A stretch of 64,000 bases of DNA, from NCBI GenBank assembly GCA_033964015.1, contig CM066912.1:19827073-19891072 (forward strand), given 5' to 3'. This document shows, piece after piece, positions 45,498-55,702 of this stretch (position 1 is its first letter; each line of letters starts with the position of its first letter). This DNA comes from Scolanthus callimorphus (Eukaryota > Cnidaria > Anthozoa > Actiniaria > Edwardsiidae). Both the position numbers and the translations under genes were made by a program. Below the pieces are notes generated by a model. It was given only the letters and a program-made list of their open reading frames with translations, did not search any database and had not been told where the DNA came from.

Positions 45498-47522
45498 GAC
45501 TTAGTTCGTCAGTTAATTCGTCTGGACGTTTTTGTCTCCGTCTCTTGCCCGTATTCACAAAAGACGAAGCAACTGACGAAGTAAGATACACACTAAAATT
45601 CATTGCCCTAAGTTGTCTGGGGGTGGACGAAATCCGTCTCTAGTGTGAAAGCGGCCAAATATGCATCTCTATAATTCCTTGCTTAATTTCCATTCTTTTA
45701 ACAGAGATTTTCCTTTTCTGTTTCACTGACAGTATAATAGAATGGATATACTTTCGCCTACTAGCAGAATTTTATTGAATAACTCCAATATGGTGTCGAG
45801 AAATAAGCGAAGGCCGTTGGGCCTCAAACTTCACTCTGAAAAACTCAAGGCAAAAGCCAAAATGTGTTTGTGGGCCAAGTTTGAAACATTTTCGTTGAAA
45901 AATAACGAAGTTACAAAAAAGCAGGCCCTCGTTTTAGAGCCATGCCTTAATGCCACTGAGTTCAACCACACTTTCCTAAATTTAGGAATGCCGCTTCACG
46001 CGAGCCCAAATGATCATCTCTACCAGTTGAATAAGGAGCCAAGCCTTCTTTTTAGGAATGCAGCAACAGAACCAAAATGGAGGGCGTTACAACACCGAAC
46101 TTTATCTCTTTTCAAGATAGCGATAATTTTATGATATTCGACTATTCCCAGATCGGTTGACAGATGATCCTACTCCCAACGCGCTATTACATGGAAGTAA
46201 AAGATCACTATCAGGTCTAGTTATTTTACAAACGCTCTTGAGAGTCTCTCCCAACATCACGCGTGCCTTGTAGATCCGCAGTAAAACCACAGAACACTAC
46301 ATTGTAGGCTACATTGTTTGATGTCCAGTTTTTTTTGTCGTCATACGACATTTCACTTAGCTAATTGTGAAATTCTATGTCCTTAACTTTGCTTTGAATA
46401 GAGCTTTCGCATATTGGGCAATTCCAGAAAATAGTGTACACCCCCACGGGCGGCATTTGGAAATTCCGAATAGACATAGACATAGACAAATTTATTCAAG
46501 ACCGTGTACTTAGTATACATAGGTTTTATCTTGAATAATAAATTACCAAACTGGATCTATTGATATATTTTACGCATATCGAAGCATTCAAAAATGTACT
46601 TTGCAACAACTGCTTGTTTGTTCTTGTTTGGATTAATGAAATTGAGAAAACATAGTTGTCCGATATCTTGGGTTGGGTTGGGCTTTGGTGCCAAAGCAGA
46701 AACACATGAACATCTCAGGAGTCAGATTAATGGTCTTTCAGTCTTTCCAATCCCTGATGACGAAGGCTGATTGAAATGCACAGTTGGCATAAACAATTCT
46801 TTAGGAACCCCATACATGGATTTTCAACTATCCATAGATCTATACCACACTTTTACATGCTCTTTACATGCATATACAATTTCGTCTTGTGTATTTATAC
46901 ATTTTTAAAAAACATGCGCCAATTAGTCGCAACATAACACACACTACAGTTAGTTATAGACACACAAAAGTGGTTAGGCACATACAAAAACTAATAATTT
47001 CGCTGCATTATATCCAATATCTTCCGAGAAAGCCAAAAAGTTAAAAATGTGAAAATTTACAGACGTTTGTATGACTGGGAGTATGCGTCATAACCCAACA
47101 GTCATACAAATCTCTGTAAAAGTTTCAATTTTAGACTCTACTTTCTCAGCCGACGTGGCATTTAGCATAGCGAAAATTTAAAGGATTACTAATGTGGTGA
47201 TGCTCTTTCTAGTGCCAGTATTTGATTTTCAGTCAGTTTAATTTTAAGACATGTGAATTTGCGGCGGCCATTTTGCAAAAAAGTATATTTCTTTAAAAAT
47301 GTTAGGGCGGATTTCAGACGAGGGTCGAAAATTATACACACAAAACAAGTAAACTGAGATCCAATCAGAAACGAAACCCGGATTCAAAAATCAGGGAACG
47401 AAGTTAGTACGACTTGCATATAGCCGTGGTCATAGAAAACAAATTAGTCCCCGTCCGGGTTATTTTTGCGCATTTTGATTGGCTGACTAAATAAAGACTC
47501 AATACCTCAACCAATAGGAACA
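45498..47522. other. Repeat-poor stretch without a supported gene
   Basis: It holds a 130-codon plus frame (45742-46134) with no motif or splice support, a LINE-tail-like fragment near 46485-46560 (ATAGACAAATTTATTCAAG), and a palindrome at about 47040-47160 (ACAGACGTTTGTATGACTGG against CAGTCATACAAATCTCTGT). Confidence 0.45.
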
Positions 47523-47998
47523 TAGAGCGGATTTCAGATGACTGTCGTGAGTAATTCGCAATTACTTCGTAATTACTGCTATAGGTTTTGTCCCCCGGGG
47601 GGGACTCCCATATTTTTGGGTGCATATTGGGGGTGCTGGTCGGGAACTTTCGATTTCACCCCTAAAAGGTACCAAACATGGCGTCGCTTAGTTGATTTTC
47701 CCTCGTAATTTTGTCGCGTATTTTTTACGAGGGAAAATACGTCTGAAATTCAGGCTACCAACAAGTGCGATTTGCTTGATTTGCTAGAACGGACCACTAA
47801 CAGGTACCTAATCTGGAAAAAAAAATACACGTTTTCGAATTTTACCCCCTAAAAGGTACCAGAGGCCTGATTTTAAACCAAAGGTACGACGACGTACACC
47901 CCCGCCCAAAAAATATGGGAGTCCCCCCCGGGTTTTGTCCAGAATTTGTGTAATTACTTTGCGATTGGTTCCACTACAGTCATATGAAAACCGCTCTA
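47523..47998. mobile_element. TAGAGCGG MITE split by another MITE
   Basis: The ends TAGAGCGGATTTCAGATGAC and TCATATGAAAACCGCTCTA match the intact 133-base copy at 1-133. The copy is interrupted at TTTTGTCC by a 339-base MITE. Confidence 0.92.
47594..47932. mobile_element. 339-bp MITE with 8-bp target duplication
   Basis: CCCGGGGGGGACTCCCATAT and its complement ending CCCCCCCGGG form the termini. TTTTGTCC is present on both sides (47586-47593 and 47933-47940), but only one version is present at this point in the uninterrupted host copy (as TTTTGTTC). An 8-base duplication suggests a hAT-type mechanism. It is the cleaner sister of 17522-17977. Confidence 0.92.
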
Positions 47999-48061
47999 TA
48001 TATAATTCTGATAATTGTGCTTTCCATCAGTTCCTAGTAAAGGCTTTTAAGCCTTTACTCC

Positions 48062-48425
48062 CATAGAAGTGGTTTGGCGTGTATCTGGCAACCTTTATTG
48101 ATTAAATCGTAATCATTAATAAAATATATAAACCCACTCCTATCCTCCTATAATATCATAATTGTGTTTCCGTGAAAGATATATCAAAATTAAAACGTGG
48201 GTGGGGAATTAAATAAATAATAATCTAGTTACAAGACGCCGATCAAAGTGCTATAACATAACTTGCGAGTGTCTGTAAAAGCGATGTAAAAGGCTAGAGC
48301 ATGATCTCGTGATATCCATCAGATAAATAGTGTCAATCAATATTTGAAACATTATTGCTCGTGGTTTGACGTATATGGCAACCTTTATTGATCAGATCGT
48401 AATCATTTATAAAATATATAAAAAT
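48062..48425. repeat. Spaced direct repeat of about 70 bp
   Basis: GGCAACCTTTATTGAT with ATCGTAATCATT and TAAAATATATAAA occurs at about 48090-48130 and again at about 48380-48425, with few differences. No element ends were recognised. Confidence 0.7.
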
Positions 48426-48718
48426 AATTTCGACACTTATCATCAGATAAAATGAAAAGGGTGGATTCTGGTAGATAAAGCCAAGGTTAGGTTATTTGTG
48501 GCTTAAAAGCATCAGATAAGACAGTTTCTATGTTGGTCCGTGAATGCCTTATAAGGCTATCGTATGTAGTACCAGACGAACCAATGGAAACCTCCCACAA
48601 TAACGTTTTACCATACGATACAGGTATATATACTAGCTAATACAGCCTCGCCAGCCATCGGCTCTGAGGAGTATTAATACCAAGCAAAAACAAGAAGAAA
48701 AGGTAAGATAAAGATTAT

Positions 48719-50103
48719 TAGTATAAACCAACGCTAATGGTCTATTACAAATCCTGCATTCTGATTGGCTGAGCTACTAATGGTCTATTAAGGACGGACC
48801 ATTTGATATTTGATGGGGGGTGTGGCTAATTTTTTTTGGCTCGATATTTTATTCGCGTCCAGTCTTGCTGCTCGAATTTTTTTCCCTAGAACGTGACTGT
48901 GCTCGATTTTTTTTTCTGCATATTAGTTTTAATTTTTTGGTTTGAGATATCACTTAAATTATTTCGCCGTCAAAACGACAATTGATCACTGCGAAATTGG
49001 TATGCTTATAGCATCCGGATCAGCTCGGGTTTTTGGTCACCGGATTTTGGATTTTCGCTACTATGAAGATGTTCAGATTCAGGATTCTATATCTTATCTA
49101 AGTGCTCTTTAGTGTATCAGTACAGGGCCTTTGTGTTGGAATTTGTTAAAAATCAGCGACACACTGGTAGGTCTTCTACCCCTACTAAAAAACACCGGCA
49201 GTTTTCCTATTTCCAGAGGTAAAAGTTGAATTTCAAAATAGTTTAATAGAGACTTTAAGATTGCACGAGATCGAGTCGAGGCATCTCTAATAATGCTTTG
49301 TAAACTTTCATATTGCTCCTAACTAAACAAAGGCTTGGCTATTCAAGATGCCTCAGGCAGTGGCGCGGGTCCACGAATTTACGAACGAGGACTGACCAAC
49401 TGAGTAGTTTGCTTTATGTTTCTCGATGCGCGCGAAGCGCGCCGCGATTTTGAAAATCAAACTACGAGGTGGATGAAATTCTTATTTCTGGGAGACGAAA
49501 ATCACGCTGAAGAAATAGAGTCATTGAAAAAACATCATATAAATTTTCCAAAATTAATCATAGCCCAGTACGATGTTTTAGTTTGTAAATGCTACACCAC
49601 AGCATCCGCTTTTTATGCACCCAAAGCTAGTAAGTTATTTGTTGTTGTAGGTGGCGAGCGCGCAGCGCGAGCCGACCAAAAAAACACTCTGTTTATAAAG
49701 GCATCAGGTTCCCTAAAAAAAAACAGAAATCAGGAGAGAGTTTTAGAGTGAGCTTGCTCGATTTTTTTTCGCCACCAGCTTTGCTTGCGCGATATTTTTT
49801 TTCTAGGTCAGAGGCTTGCTCGATATTTTTTTGGGGAATCAGCCACCCCCCCCATCAAGTATCAAATGGTCCGTCCCTTAGTGATAGACCGTGCCTGGCG
49901 AAATCACCACCTTTATTTGCCAAGAAAACTTGATTTTTCAACATAAAATAATGGAATTCATTGCCAAAACCGACCAACTAGTTGGTTTATACTAACACAA
50001 TTAGACCTCTCGTCCTCATGTGCTATGATATCAATAGACCATTCGGCCTTCGGCCTCATGGTCTGTTCATTAGCACATTCGGCCTTGAGGTCTAATTGTT
50101 AAT
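48719..50103 (+). mobile_element. Family-M repeat, copy B, with insertion
   Basis: The left part is TTAGTATAAACCAACGCTAATGG to GGTCTATTA (48790). The right part resumes at 49878 with GTGATAGACCGTGCCTGG and runs to GGTCTAATTGTTA. The uninterrupted copy at 63429-63730 shows the two parts are contiguous. The right part includes the hairpin GACCATTCGGCCTTCGGCC. Confidence 0.88.
48791..49877. mobile_element. 1.09-kb element with TTA target duplication
   Basis: TTA precedes (48788-48790) and follows (49878-49880). The ends AGGACGGACCATTTGATATT and AAATGGTCCGTCCCT are inverted repeats that continue through TTGATGGGGGG. Internal motifs such as GCTTGCTCGATTTTTTTTCG and GCGCGAAGCGCGCC repeat. A 111-codon plus frame (49416-49751) has no recognised domain. 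Confidence 0.88.
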
Positions 50104-50648
50104 TACAGTCGAAGCTCTCGTAAGCGACCACCTAGGGAAGTGAAAATTGCGGTCGTTAACAGAGCTGGTCGCTTACGAGAACGGCTCTCGTAAGCGACCA
50201 CCAAGCGGCTTCCTACTTGAACAATAGGTACTGGTCGCTTACGAGAGCTTAGTACAATAAATCTAGAAAATATCATGTGATACTAATGCTTAAAATAGTT
50301 TTGATTGATTTCCCGACTTTAATTAAGAATAGATAACCGCAAATATATACATAGAAAATAGCATTTCACCGATGCAGCTTGTATCAGTTAAGATATTTAT
50401 GAGGAGTGACTGACGTTTTAAAGACAAAAAGTTCTGTGGTCGCTTCCGAGAGCTTAAAAACAATAGAAAATCTCTGTTGGCTATTTGAAGTTGTGGTGCT
50501 AACGGAGCTGGTCGCATCGATAAGGCGGTCGCTTACGAGGGCTTGAAATAACAGAGTTTATGTGACATTTCAAACGGGGTTTCGGGAAAATAGTCGTTAT
50601 GGGAGCTGGTCGCTTACGAGAGCGGTCGCACAGAGAGCTTCTACTGTA
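50104..50648. mobile_element. TACAGTCGAAGCTCTCGTAAGCG repeat element
   Basis: The ends are TACAGTCGAAGCTCTC and GAGAGCTTCTACTGTA. The motif CTCTCGTAAGCGACC or its complement appears about eight times across the element in both orientations, forming a chain of hairpins. It abuts the family-M element at 50103. This looks like a Tc1/mariner-type MITE with TA ends. Confidence 0.82.
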
Positions 50649-51186
50649 GTCAAACCAAAACTCGGTCTACTATCAATGCTGATTCTGATTGAGTCACAAA
50701 TAGGCTACATATTTTAATGTACTGTACTAAGAACCAATTAGAAAAGTGGTCAAAACATTTGTACTCGAAAGGAATCGATTTTTTAAAAGTCCCACCACCC
50801 CACGAGATATTCGCAGTTAAATAGCCATTTTTTCCTAAAAGAAGGTTGGCTGCGGCATATACCATCCCACCGGGTCCCATTCGAGTACAGATGTTTTGAC
50901 CACTTCCCTTAGTTCATTAGTAATGATTACTAAATAGTGGTTTAAAACCCAAGAGGGTGTGGTGAAATCGAGAGGAAGAGCTCTTTTGCTGTGAGCTGTT
51001 TTTAAAAAAGTATTATAAATATATGATTAGAAAAAAGAACTGTACGATATGGAATTCCATGGCATGAATTCACCACGATGTGCTTTGATGGTTCCTAGCG
51101 AAGTTAACCTACTTCTAGTGATAATTATAAAACAATTCAGATAGTATGCGCGCTTTTATTGGTCGAAAGGTGTGTTCTCATCACAA

Positions 51187-51668
51187 GGGCGGATCTAGGG
51201 TGGGGGGGGGGGGGGGGGGTGATTAGGGTGGCTAGCCACCCCCCTTATTCTCATATTTCTTGTCATATGAAACAATCTCCAACCGAAAATTGTCGATTTT
51301 CAACACCTCAGGGCCAAAGCCATATTTGGAATCATTTACCTTATAAGGAAGTCACAGGAGATCCTCTTTTGATAAGAATTTGGGCAAAAGTAGCAAGAAA
51401 ACTGTGAAATTTTGAATGAAAACTTGCAGGAATCACAGAGACTCGAGTTCTCGATCTGTCCACCATTGATTTTGGCTTGGTAACCACGCTAAAATAGCCC
51501 ACAGCTAGCCCGCGCGACTCGTCCCAGTCCTCCGAAGTGCATTCGGCAAAAACGACAATGATTCAATGATATGTAAAAACCTTAAGATTGGCCAACCCTC
51601 GGTCTGAACTCTGTAGTATATCCTTTGTACTAGCCACCCCCCTTCTTAAGGGTCTGCATCCGCCACTG
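51187..51668. mobile_element. MITE-like element with GGCGGATC ends
   Basis: GGGCGGATCTAGGG then a run of about 18 G on the left; CCACCCCCCTTCTTAAGGG and TGCATCCGCCACTGC on the right. GGGGGTGGCTAG (or its complement) recurs on both sides. It is non-coding and the G-run length is unreliable. Confidence 0.6.
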
Positions 51669-51669
51669 C

Positions 51670-52045
51670 ATCACGCTATGAAGCAAGAGTGGATTACCAA
51701 AAGTTTCCATATTTACTATGTACGCCCGAATCACAGTCAGAAAAGTGTCTAGGATGCTCGCGAAAATTCGTCATCCACAGGGTTCCCACTTTCTCGCCAC
51801 GCGAACAGTTGTGAGATCCAGCCTAAAATTAAATCGCAGATCAATGGAAAAACCGTTAAAATCGCAAAGATAAGGTAGGATATTCTCTATTTTGTTGTAC
51901 TGGGTATACGAGCATTCGAGCCTGAGCATTCGAATACTTTCGCGCGCGAAACTCAAATCTAAAATAGACACTTTTCTGACTGTGATGTGGACAAATACAG
52001 TAGGGAAAGATTCTAACTCTTGTTAATCCACTCTTGTATGAAGTC
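51670..52045. repeat. Inverted repeat
   Basis: GCAAGAGTGGATTA against TAATCCACTCTTGT, and ACAGTCAGAAAAGTGTCTA against TAGACACTTTTCTGACTGT. It sits directly beside the preceding MITE. Confidence 0.65.
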
Positions 52046-52314
52046 ATTCGCCTTGTCACAGGCGTACCATCTTGTTTTTCTTACTGGAATCGATACTGAA
52101 ATGGAATCGAGGCCAAACAGTAAACGTGCCGTGACATATTCTGCCCCAAAGTGTTACATGATGGATGTGTTTTTCAAAGTAGTTTGAAAACCGCACCGTA
52201 AATCACGAGCGTAACAGCAAGAAAAACTGCGATTGCCTCCTGCTTGGCCTCGTTTCCATGCTAAAAAATGGCGGTGCGTGACAAAGGCGAATGGCCGCGT
52301 TTGCTTGAAATAGA

Positions 52315-52490
52315 GCAGATTTCGTATGACTGTGAAAAGTACCGTGACAAGGCGCGGTACTGTCGCGGTGGCGGTACGGTACCTGGCCTGCGGTAGATAC
52401 CGAACGAAATCACGTAGTCGCGGTACGGTCACGGTCGCGGCGCGGCATAACTCTTTCTAATTCGCGGCACTTTTCACAGTCATAAGTTTC
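52315..52490. repeat. GC-rich palindrome with CGCGGTACGGT motifs
   Basis: TATGACTGTGAAAAGTACCG against GCACTTTTCACAGTCATA at the ends. Between them CGCGGTACTG, GGCGGTACGGTACC and CGCGGTACGGTCACGG recur. It is a likely small foldback element upstream of the secreted peptide gene. Confidence 0.65.
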
Positions 52491-52699
52491 TTAGTTGGGT
52501 CCTTGTGTCAAGTGACAAGTCCAAGCCAACTACTATCTAATACAATGTTTTTTGTTTATTTCTACTAAATTGTATGATCGGCTAAAATGTATGATCGGCT
52601 GTAAAAAAAAGTATGATAAAAGTGAGTGTTTTAAATTCTGATTGATAACCTATGTTTTTGTCTCTTGCAGTCCTTGCAGGTTCGTTGTTTCCATTGAAT

Positions 52700-52778
52700 A
52701 TGAAACACTTTATCTGTGTTTTGGTTCTTTTCGCACTAATGACCTTGGCATTCACTTCGCCGCTAAACAGCGACCAAG
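52700..52778 (+). CDS. Secreted Cys-rich peptide, exon 1 (signal peptide)
   Basis: ATG at 52700 begins a textbook signal peptide: a Lys-His start, a hydrophobic core of about 15 residues rich in Val, Leu and Phe, then a small-residue cleavage zone (LAFTSPL). The donor is CCAAG|GTAAAA, leaving phase 1. The gene's second exon starts at 53919, so the intron is about 1.1 kb and contains a fragment of the CCCGGGGGGGACTCCC MITE and part of two GTCCACACTA MITEs. A 5' untranslated exon may end near 52671, where TTTTTGTCTCTTGCAG precedes the leader. Confidence 0.7.
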
Positions 52779-53009
52779 GTAAAACGCGTGTAATGTGTGT
52801 ATGTCGCTCAAGGGGAATTCCCATATTTTTTGGTCGGGGATGGTCGTCGTATCTAGTTTTGGGTGTTAAAATCACGATTTTGCTCCTGGGACGGATCATT
52901 AGAAAAGTGATAGGGATGGGGCTTCTCGCTCTAATTTTTTTGTGTGTGGTCACAGCCCTGCAAGGTATTCTTTTCTTCCATGCCAAGCCTGTCCGGAAAT
53001 CGTCCGTAC

Positions 53010-53420
53010 CTTAGGTACCGTCCACACTACGCCTTCTAAATTTCCACCGAAACCGGATCTTTTCGAAAACGCAGCCGAAAGTGGATAAATTTGAAAACGC
53101 CGGCTACGCGTTTAAGTGTGGACGGCGAAAACGGAACTTTTCGAAAACGATGACGTCATGTCACACGGCTGCGAGGAATTTATGACCGCGGGCTCTCTTT
53201 TTTCTTTTGGCGCATGCGCTAAGCTGACGTTTTTGTGCGTTTTCAAATTCAGCCGGCGTAGTGTGGACAAAACGTTTTGTCGTTCTGTTTTCGAGGCAAT
53301 TAGCCGTTTTCAAATTTAGCCGGCGTAGTGTAGACGGTGCCTTAGACCCCGTCCACCAAATGAAAACGGATACTTTTTGCTCCGGATACGGCTATCGTCC
53401 ACACCAACCGACGAAAACGA
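53010..53420. mobile_element. GTCCACACTA-family MITEs, copies 2 and 2b
   Basis: A divergent copy spans TAGGTACCGTCCACACTACG to GTAGTGTAGACGGTGCCTTA (53013-53345). Directly after it a truncated typical copy starts AGACCCCGTCCACC and stops within CGAAAACGATCACC. Both lie in the intron of the secreted peptide gene. Confidence 0.8.
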
Positions 53421-53532
53421 TCACCATAAGTTATAGCCTACTAGTAGCGAAAAGTGTCGCATTTGAAAGCCAGAAAATGGCAAATGACCAGAACAAAAAC
53501 ATTTTTTTGGCAATATAAATTGACCTACTAGT

Positions 53533-53628
53533 GTGATTTGACTAAAACAATTATTCCTCTCGCCCTCATGGCCTCTGAGTCAATAGCCCATTCGGCCTTC
53601 GGCCTCGAGGAATAATTGTTAATTAATA
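53533..53628 (+). mobile_element. Family-M hairpin fragment
   Basis: AAACAATTATTCCTCTCGCC to GAGGAATAATTGTTAA, with the CATTCGGCCTTCGGCC hairpin of the larger family-M copies. It is a solo hairpin version with inverted ends. Confidence 0.75.
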
Positions 53629-53918
53629 ATATACATTTTTTTATATAGCACTATTCCTATAGCTCATAGCGCTTTACAGTTTAAAATTAACATAAGGTTA
53701 AGGAATTAAAATGGAATTTATAAAATTTAAAAACTAATATTAAAAACATTAAAACTAGTTAAAAATTGATAGCTAACTGAATACAAATAACTTATAGAGA
53801 AAGTTGAAATAACAATAACAATGGTATTAAAAATTATGGGATGGTCTTTTATATATTTCAAATATTTATATATTATAAACTATACTATAAACTAACAATG
53901 TATTTATTTTCTCTACAG
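53629..53918. other. AT-rich intron end with repeat-tail-like segment
   Basis: TTATATAGCACTATTCC and CATAGCGCTTTACAGTTT resemble the tail of retroposon families known in many animals. The rest is AT-rich up to the acceptor of peptide exon 2. Confidence 0.4.
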
Positions 53919-54067
53919 AGCCCTTGGCGTTAGCACGGCGATCGCCTTGTATTTGTGGTCCTTCAGAGCATGGGACATTTTGGTTTGCGAGGGCAGTTGC
54001 CCTTCAGGGTACGGCTACATTCGCGGCTGCGCCTTCCCTCTCGGATGGTGTTGTTTGAAAGGATAAG
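53919..54067 (+). CDS. BDS/APETx-like peptide, exon 2, frame-broken
   Basis: Second exon of the secreted peptide gene. The acceptor is TTTATTTTCTCTACAG, or a second AG two bases on. The sea-anemone BDS/APETx family are small secreted toxins with a defensin-like fold, which in known members act on ion channels. The family layout is C-x-C-G, then a Gly/Trp-Phe segment, then S-C-P, G-Y, a fourth Cys, and a C-terminal CC. All of these are visible, but split: the C-x-C part (53948-53956) with its Trp-Phe is in the frame that joins exon 1, and the remaining cysteines including the CC pair, and the stop at 54065-54067, are in another. The shift lies near 53985-54000. As it stands no single frame carries the full pattern. 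It could be a pseudogene, an assembly error, or a variant spliced with the alternative acceptor. An extra Cys appears in the second part. Confidence 0.65.
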
Positions 54068-54299
54068 AAACTTTAATTAACAAATTATGATGTTAACTAG
54101 AAAGCCTTCAAACGTAACATGGATTACAATGTAATGCAACTTCTTGGTGACAAGATACTTGATTTTAAGAAATATAAGGAGTAAAAAATGATGGTGCAAT
54201 AAATAGCAATCATGCCGCGGTCGTTGATATTACTAATAATTTTAGTAAAAAGACATGAAGCGTGCTGCCCTGGAGTGGAATATTCAATGTATTACTGTA

Positions 54300-55312
54300 T
54301 TATTGATTCCATTATTCACTTCCAAAAATGCAATTTTTAATTCAATATTGAAAATGTGTAATTCAAATAATAACTCTGGGTGAGCAGGTGGAAATTTGTC
54401 GACGCTGACCAATGAATGTGGGCGCAGCCAAGATGGTAGGCTTGCGAGTCTGCGCAACGTCGCATTCCTGGCAATTTTTTTATGCTCCGGGTAAATTAGT
54501 TCTTTTGTTTGATTACATTGGCCGTATTTGAGACGACTATAGACCAAATCGTAAAGGCGTGGTGGCTTAGCAAATTAGCACACCAAAGCGAGGCTTATTA
54601 TGTAAACAGATGGAAGGAAGGCATAGAAAAGTACCGCAAATTGAATTTCCTCGTGTATTTTGTCTTTTTTAGAGAGAGTTTTAGGAAACTCTCTTTCGTA
54701 TTAGCTGAATTTCAGTTTGCTACGTGTATAAGGAAGTAGCCAAGAAGACGAATATTAGAATTAACGGTGAAGGAACACCAAAAAAGCGCTTTCATCGATA
54801 TTGAGTTTCACGAAATCATATCGGGCGAAAATGGCGCCTCGATCTACAAAGCTTACTTCTCAAAAGTCCCTGGAACAGAAGTCAAACTTGACAAACTAAC
54901 ATCACAATATAGCAAAATGTTGCCGTGTTGGAAAATAACTTAAAGGATGGCCTTAACATGTTTCGTTAAGGACGTCTCGTATAAATTCGGAAGTGCGTTT
55001 AGGACGACCGTAAACTAGCTAAGCACATACAGTTCTCTTGGAAAAGAGAATTCTGAAAAAAGAAGTGTCGAGTTTTGAAATAAGCTGCGCAATTTGCGGT
55101 AAGCCGTCTTGACCGTAAAAAAATATTCCGTGCCGATTGAATAAAACAAAGACGAATTAACCTGGCCGCACGAAAATTTGCCAGGAATGCGAAGTTTCCA
55201 CGCTAGCATAAACTCACAAGCCTGGCCACACTTTGGCGAACGCATGCGCATACAAATTTACCGCCCCTCTCTGGAATGAACAATTGCATATTCGGAATAA
55301 TGAAATCAATAA
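54300..55312. mobile_element. 1-kb diverged foldback element
   Basis: The ends ATTGATTCCATTATTC and GAATAATGAAATCAAT (approximate) are inverted. CGCATTCCTGGCAATTTTTTT at about 54461 pairs with AAATTTGCCAGGAATGCG at about 55182, and GGTAGGCTTGCGAG with CTCACAAGCC. Arms are much more diverged than in the other foldbacks, so it is older. The frames inside are shadows. Confidence 0.55.
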
Positions 55313-55439
55313 TTAGGCCTTATCACGGTAAGAATTACAATGCAAATGTGAAGTGAAATCATTGCGAAAATATTGCACATATCAACAAAATACTTAGCGC
55401 AAAATAGTGCCCATTAAAGCGGGACTGTCACGGTACGCG

Positions 55440-55625
55440 CATGCTCGAGCAAAGACCGCCGATCCCATAACTATCATTCAAAACGGGGATTCCCTGTTTA
55501 AATAAGCCAATCACGGGACACTTCGTTTTCGCGGGAAAGTACCCACGCCCCGCGCGACGTCGCCTCAGGGAAAACATAATTTGGAGTTCATCATTCATTC
55601 GCCAGGAGGCGACATTTATGGTAAG
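55440..55625 (+). promoter_or_regulatory. Possible promoter with ATG|GTAAGT
   Basis: A GC-richer patch with CCAATCACGGG, CGGGAAAGTACCCACGCCC and GACGTCGCC ends in GGAGGCGACATTTATG immediately followed by a perfect donor GTAAGT at 55621. A start codon right before a donor is common in some housekeeping genes. No partner exon was found, and the 1.64-kb palindrome begins 80 bases further. Confidence 0.25.
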
Positions 55626-55702
55626 TTTTTAGGGGTTTTTAGGCAAATGAGCTGCAAAATCGTTGTCTGAGGTGAAGATACCGTAGCCCTTGAACAATTT
55701 AA

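Noticed and set aside
45742..46134. 130-codon plus-strand frame as a gene
   Set aside because: No recognisable motif, no splice signals at its edges and repeat-rich surroundings; composition alone was not enough.
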